64,000 bases of DNA from Glebionis coronaria (taxonomy: Eukaryota > Streptophyta > Magnoliopsida > Asterales > Asteraceae): positions 661,682,963-661,746,962 of the forward strand of contig CM046874.1 in the NCBI GenBank assembly GCA_025667525.1, written 5' to 3'. Shown piece by piece: positions 62,907 to 64,000 of this stretch. The notes beneath the pieces are model-generated. The model was not told where the DNA came from and did no database searches. It worked only from the letters and a program-made list of their open reading frames with translations. The position numbers were made by a program, and so were the translations under genes. Positions within the stretch are counted from its first letter, which is position 1. Each line of letters starts with the position of its first letter.

Positions 62907-63629
62907 ACAACTTCAAGTTTCTCAATCCTCACTATCTTATTTCTAAAAGTGCAACCTTTTATTCTTGTTTAAATACTTATCTGTAATGAGTAGGGGATGA
63001 GTAACCTATTTTTACCTTCAACAAAGTTATACATTTACTGTTTCTAAGCTGTGCAATAATCCAAGATGTGATGTCTATAGCCTGGTCAAGTTATGGCTAG
63101 AGGCAAAGGGCTTATGCTCAGTTTTCTATGTGGTTTTTCCAGGATGTAGATTTTTTTTGGAAATTACAAGTTTGAGTCTTATAATTTTTAAATGATGTAT
63201 ATGTTGTCTCTAGTGTTTAGGTTTAGGTTATAGTTCAATACTCTCTGCATGTTTCATTTGGTTGACTGTCTTTTTAGTTGCTGATATATTGTCTGATATA
63301 ATGTCTCGAAGTTAGCTAAAAATTCATCTCCTAGTGTTTGATTGGTTTCTTGTGTTTTGCTTCAAGTTCTAGTAACTGGGTGCAAGTTCTACATTTGTAG
63401 TTTTATGGAATGTTTAGTTAACTGATAGTGCATATGATATTGATGGTTCATGTGCATAAGCCAATTACTTTACCAATGTTTTCTGATCTGTTGAGTTTTA
63501 TTAGAAAGTCATAGGAATAAGCTAATAACAGATTTACATATGATCAGAAACATATATTTCAAAATACTAATATTTAAATTTGGTATGTTTAAGGACTATC
63601 TTCATAGCGTTCATGGAGAGTAAAAGGAA
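62907..63629. other. A/T-rich stretch without recognised feature
   Basis: No open frame longer than about 30 codons with coding character, no terminal repeat and no RNA gene were seen. A TTTTTCCAG acceptor-like site at about 63133-63141 is the only possible splice signal noted. Confidence 0.5.
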
Positions 63630-63836
63630 GAACTGAAGGAAGAAATGAAAGGCGAGCTAAAGGAAGAAGTGAAGAATGAGCTCAAGGAAGAAATGCGTGG
63701 AGAGCTAAAAGAAGAAATATGTGAAGAGCTCAAGGAAGAAATACGTGTAGAAATTCAACATATGCTTGTTGATTATGGTATCACGAGTCGTATTTCGATA
63801 TCTTTGTTATTTAGTTTGGATATCTTTGTTATTTAA
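63630..63836 (+). pseudogene. Coiled-coil exon with 8-residue ELKEE repeats
   Basis: The + strand frame reads five consecutive 8-codon units of the type ELKEEMKG / ELKEEVKN / ELKEEMRG / ELKEEICE / ELKEEIRV, then EIQHMLVDYGITSR, to a stop at 63836. The 24-bp unit is also repeated as DNA. An extended charged helix of this kind is seen near the C-terminus of plant CACTA-associated (Ptta/En/Spm) proteins in my recollection. Linkage to the CACTA remnant is plausible only from position. The 5' side stops at TAA just before 63620, so an upstream exon would be required. Confidence 0.45.
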
Positions 63837-64000
63837 TTTGGATATGAATTTTGTGATTATAAGTGTCGTATTTGTTTGTGTGGCATCTTCAAGAAACGGC
63901 AAATATGTTGTATCGTTTAATGACTGATTGGTGACAGATTTTATCCTTAAAAGATTTTTAAATAGTGACAAAATAGAGATGGGTTTTCTCAATGACAGTT
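63837..64000. other. Terminal stretch, nothing recognised
   Basis: A/T-rich, no supported feature. Confidence 0.5.

Overview
The window is plant nuclear DNA made almost entirely of transposable elements inserted into one another. It contains no intact host gene. The evidence is long LTRs with TATA boxes and tRNA primer sites, Ty3/gypsy pol domains, a CACTA (TNP2-type) transposase, a Helitron, a MITE and long TA tracts. A dicot is likely. The Athila-type elements, and an acidic element protein ending in a motif I remember from Asteraceae predicted proteins, suggest Asteraceae; that assignment is inference from memory.

Layout, oldest layer first. (0) A decayed CACTA transposase on the - strand fills about 59990-62336, with further CACTA-like or unidentified sequence to 64000. 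(1) It is cut at 59950/59951 by the end of a chromovirus-like Ty3/gypsy element 'B' (+ strand, 19426-59950 in the window). B has an LTR end at 19426-19806, a Met-tRNA-like primer site, a decayed interior (19807-33456) and a 3' LTR split into 33457-34720 and 57797-59950. (2a) B's 5' LTR appears to be interrupted by a second LTR of the same family, 'A' (1-790 plus 17264-19425). A is itself interrupted by a 16.5-kb Athila-type retrotransposon (791-17263). (2b) B's interior held a TA microsatellite into which a 506-bp MITE (20140-20645) and a 7.4-kb Helitron (20669-28045, - strand) inserted. The Helitron carries pieces of host genes, including an exon of the small subunit of transcription factor IIA. 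(2c) B's 3' LTR holds a non-autonomous element 'N' (34721-57791, - strand). N shares its primer site and 3' region with the Athila element but encodes an unrelated Cys-rich/acidic protein instead of gag-pol. (3) One LTR of N is interrupted twice: by a 3.4-kb solo Athila-type LTR (40606-44046) and by a complete second chromovirus-like element 'C' (45318-57552, - strand) with near-identical LTRs and a perfect AATTG target duplication.

How the parts relate. The Athila copy has a long open RT-RNase H region, but gag and integrase carry single-site breaks. N has Athila-compatible ends and no polymerase, so it looks like a satellite copied by Athila enzymes. B and C share the same damaged reverse transcriptase (an early frameshift and loss of the first catalytic Asp of the DD pair), yet C's two LTRs are about 98-99% identical in the stretch I compared. 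This family therefore also seems to move using another element's enzymes. The Helitron has no visible Rep/helicase and is a gene-fragment carrier.
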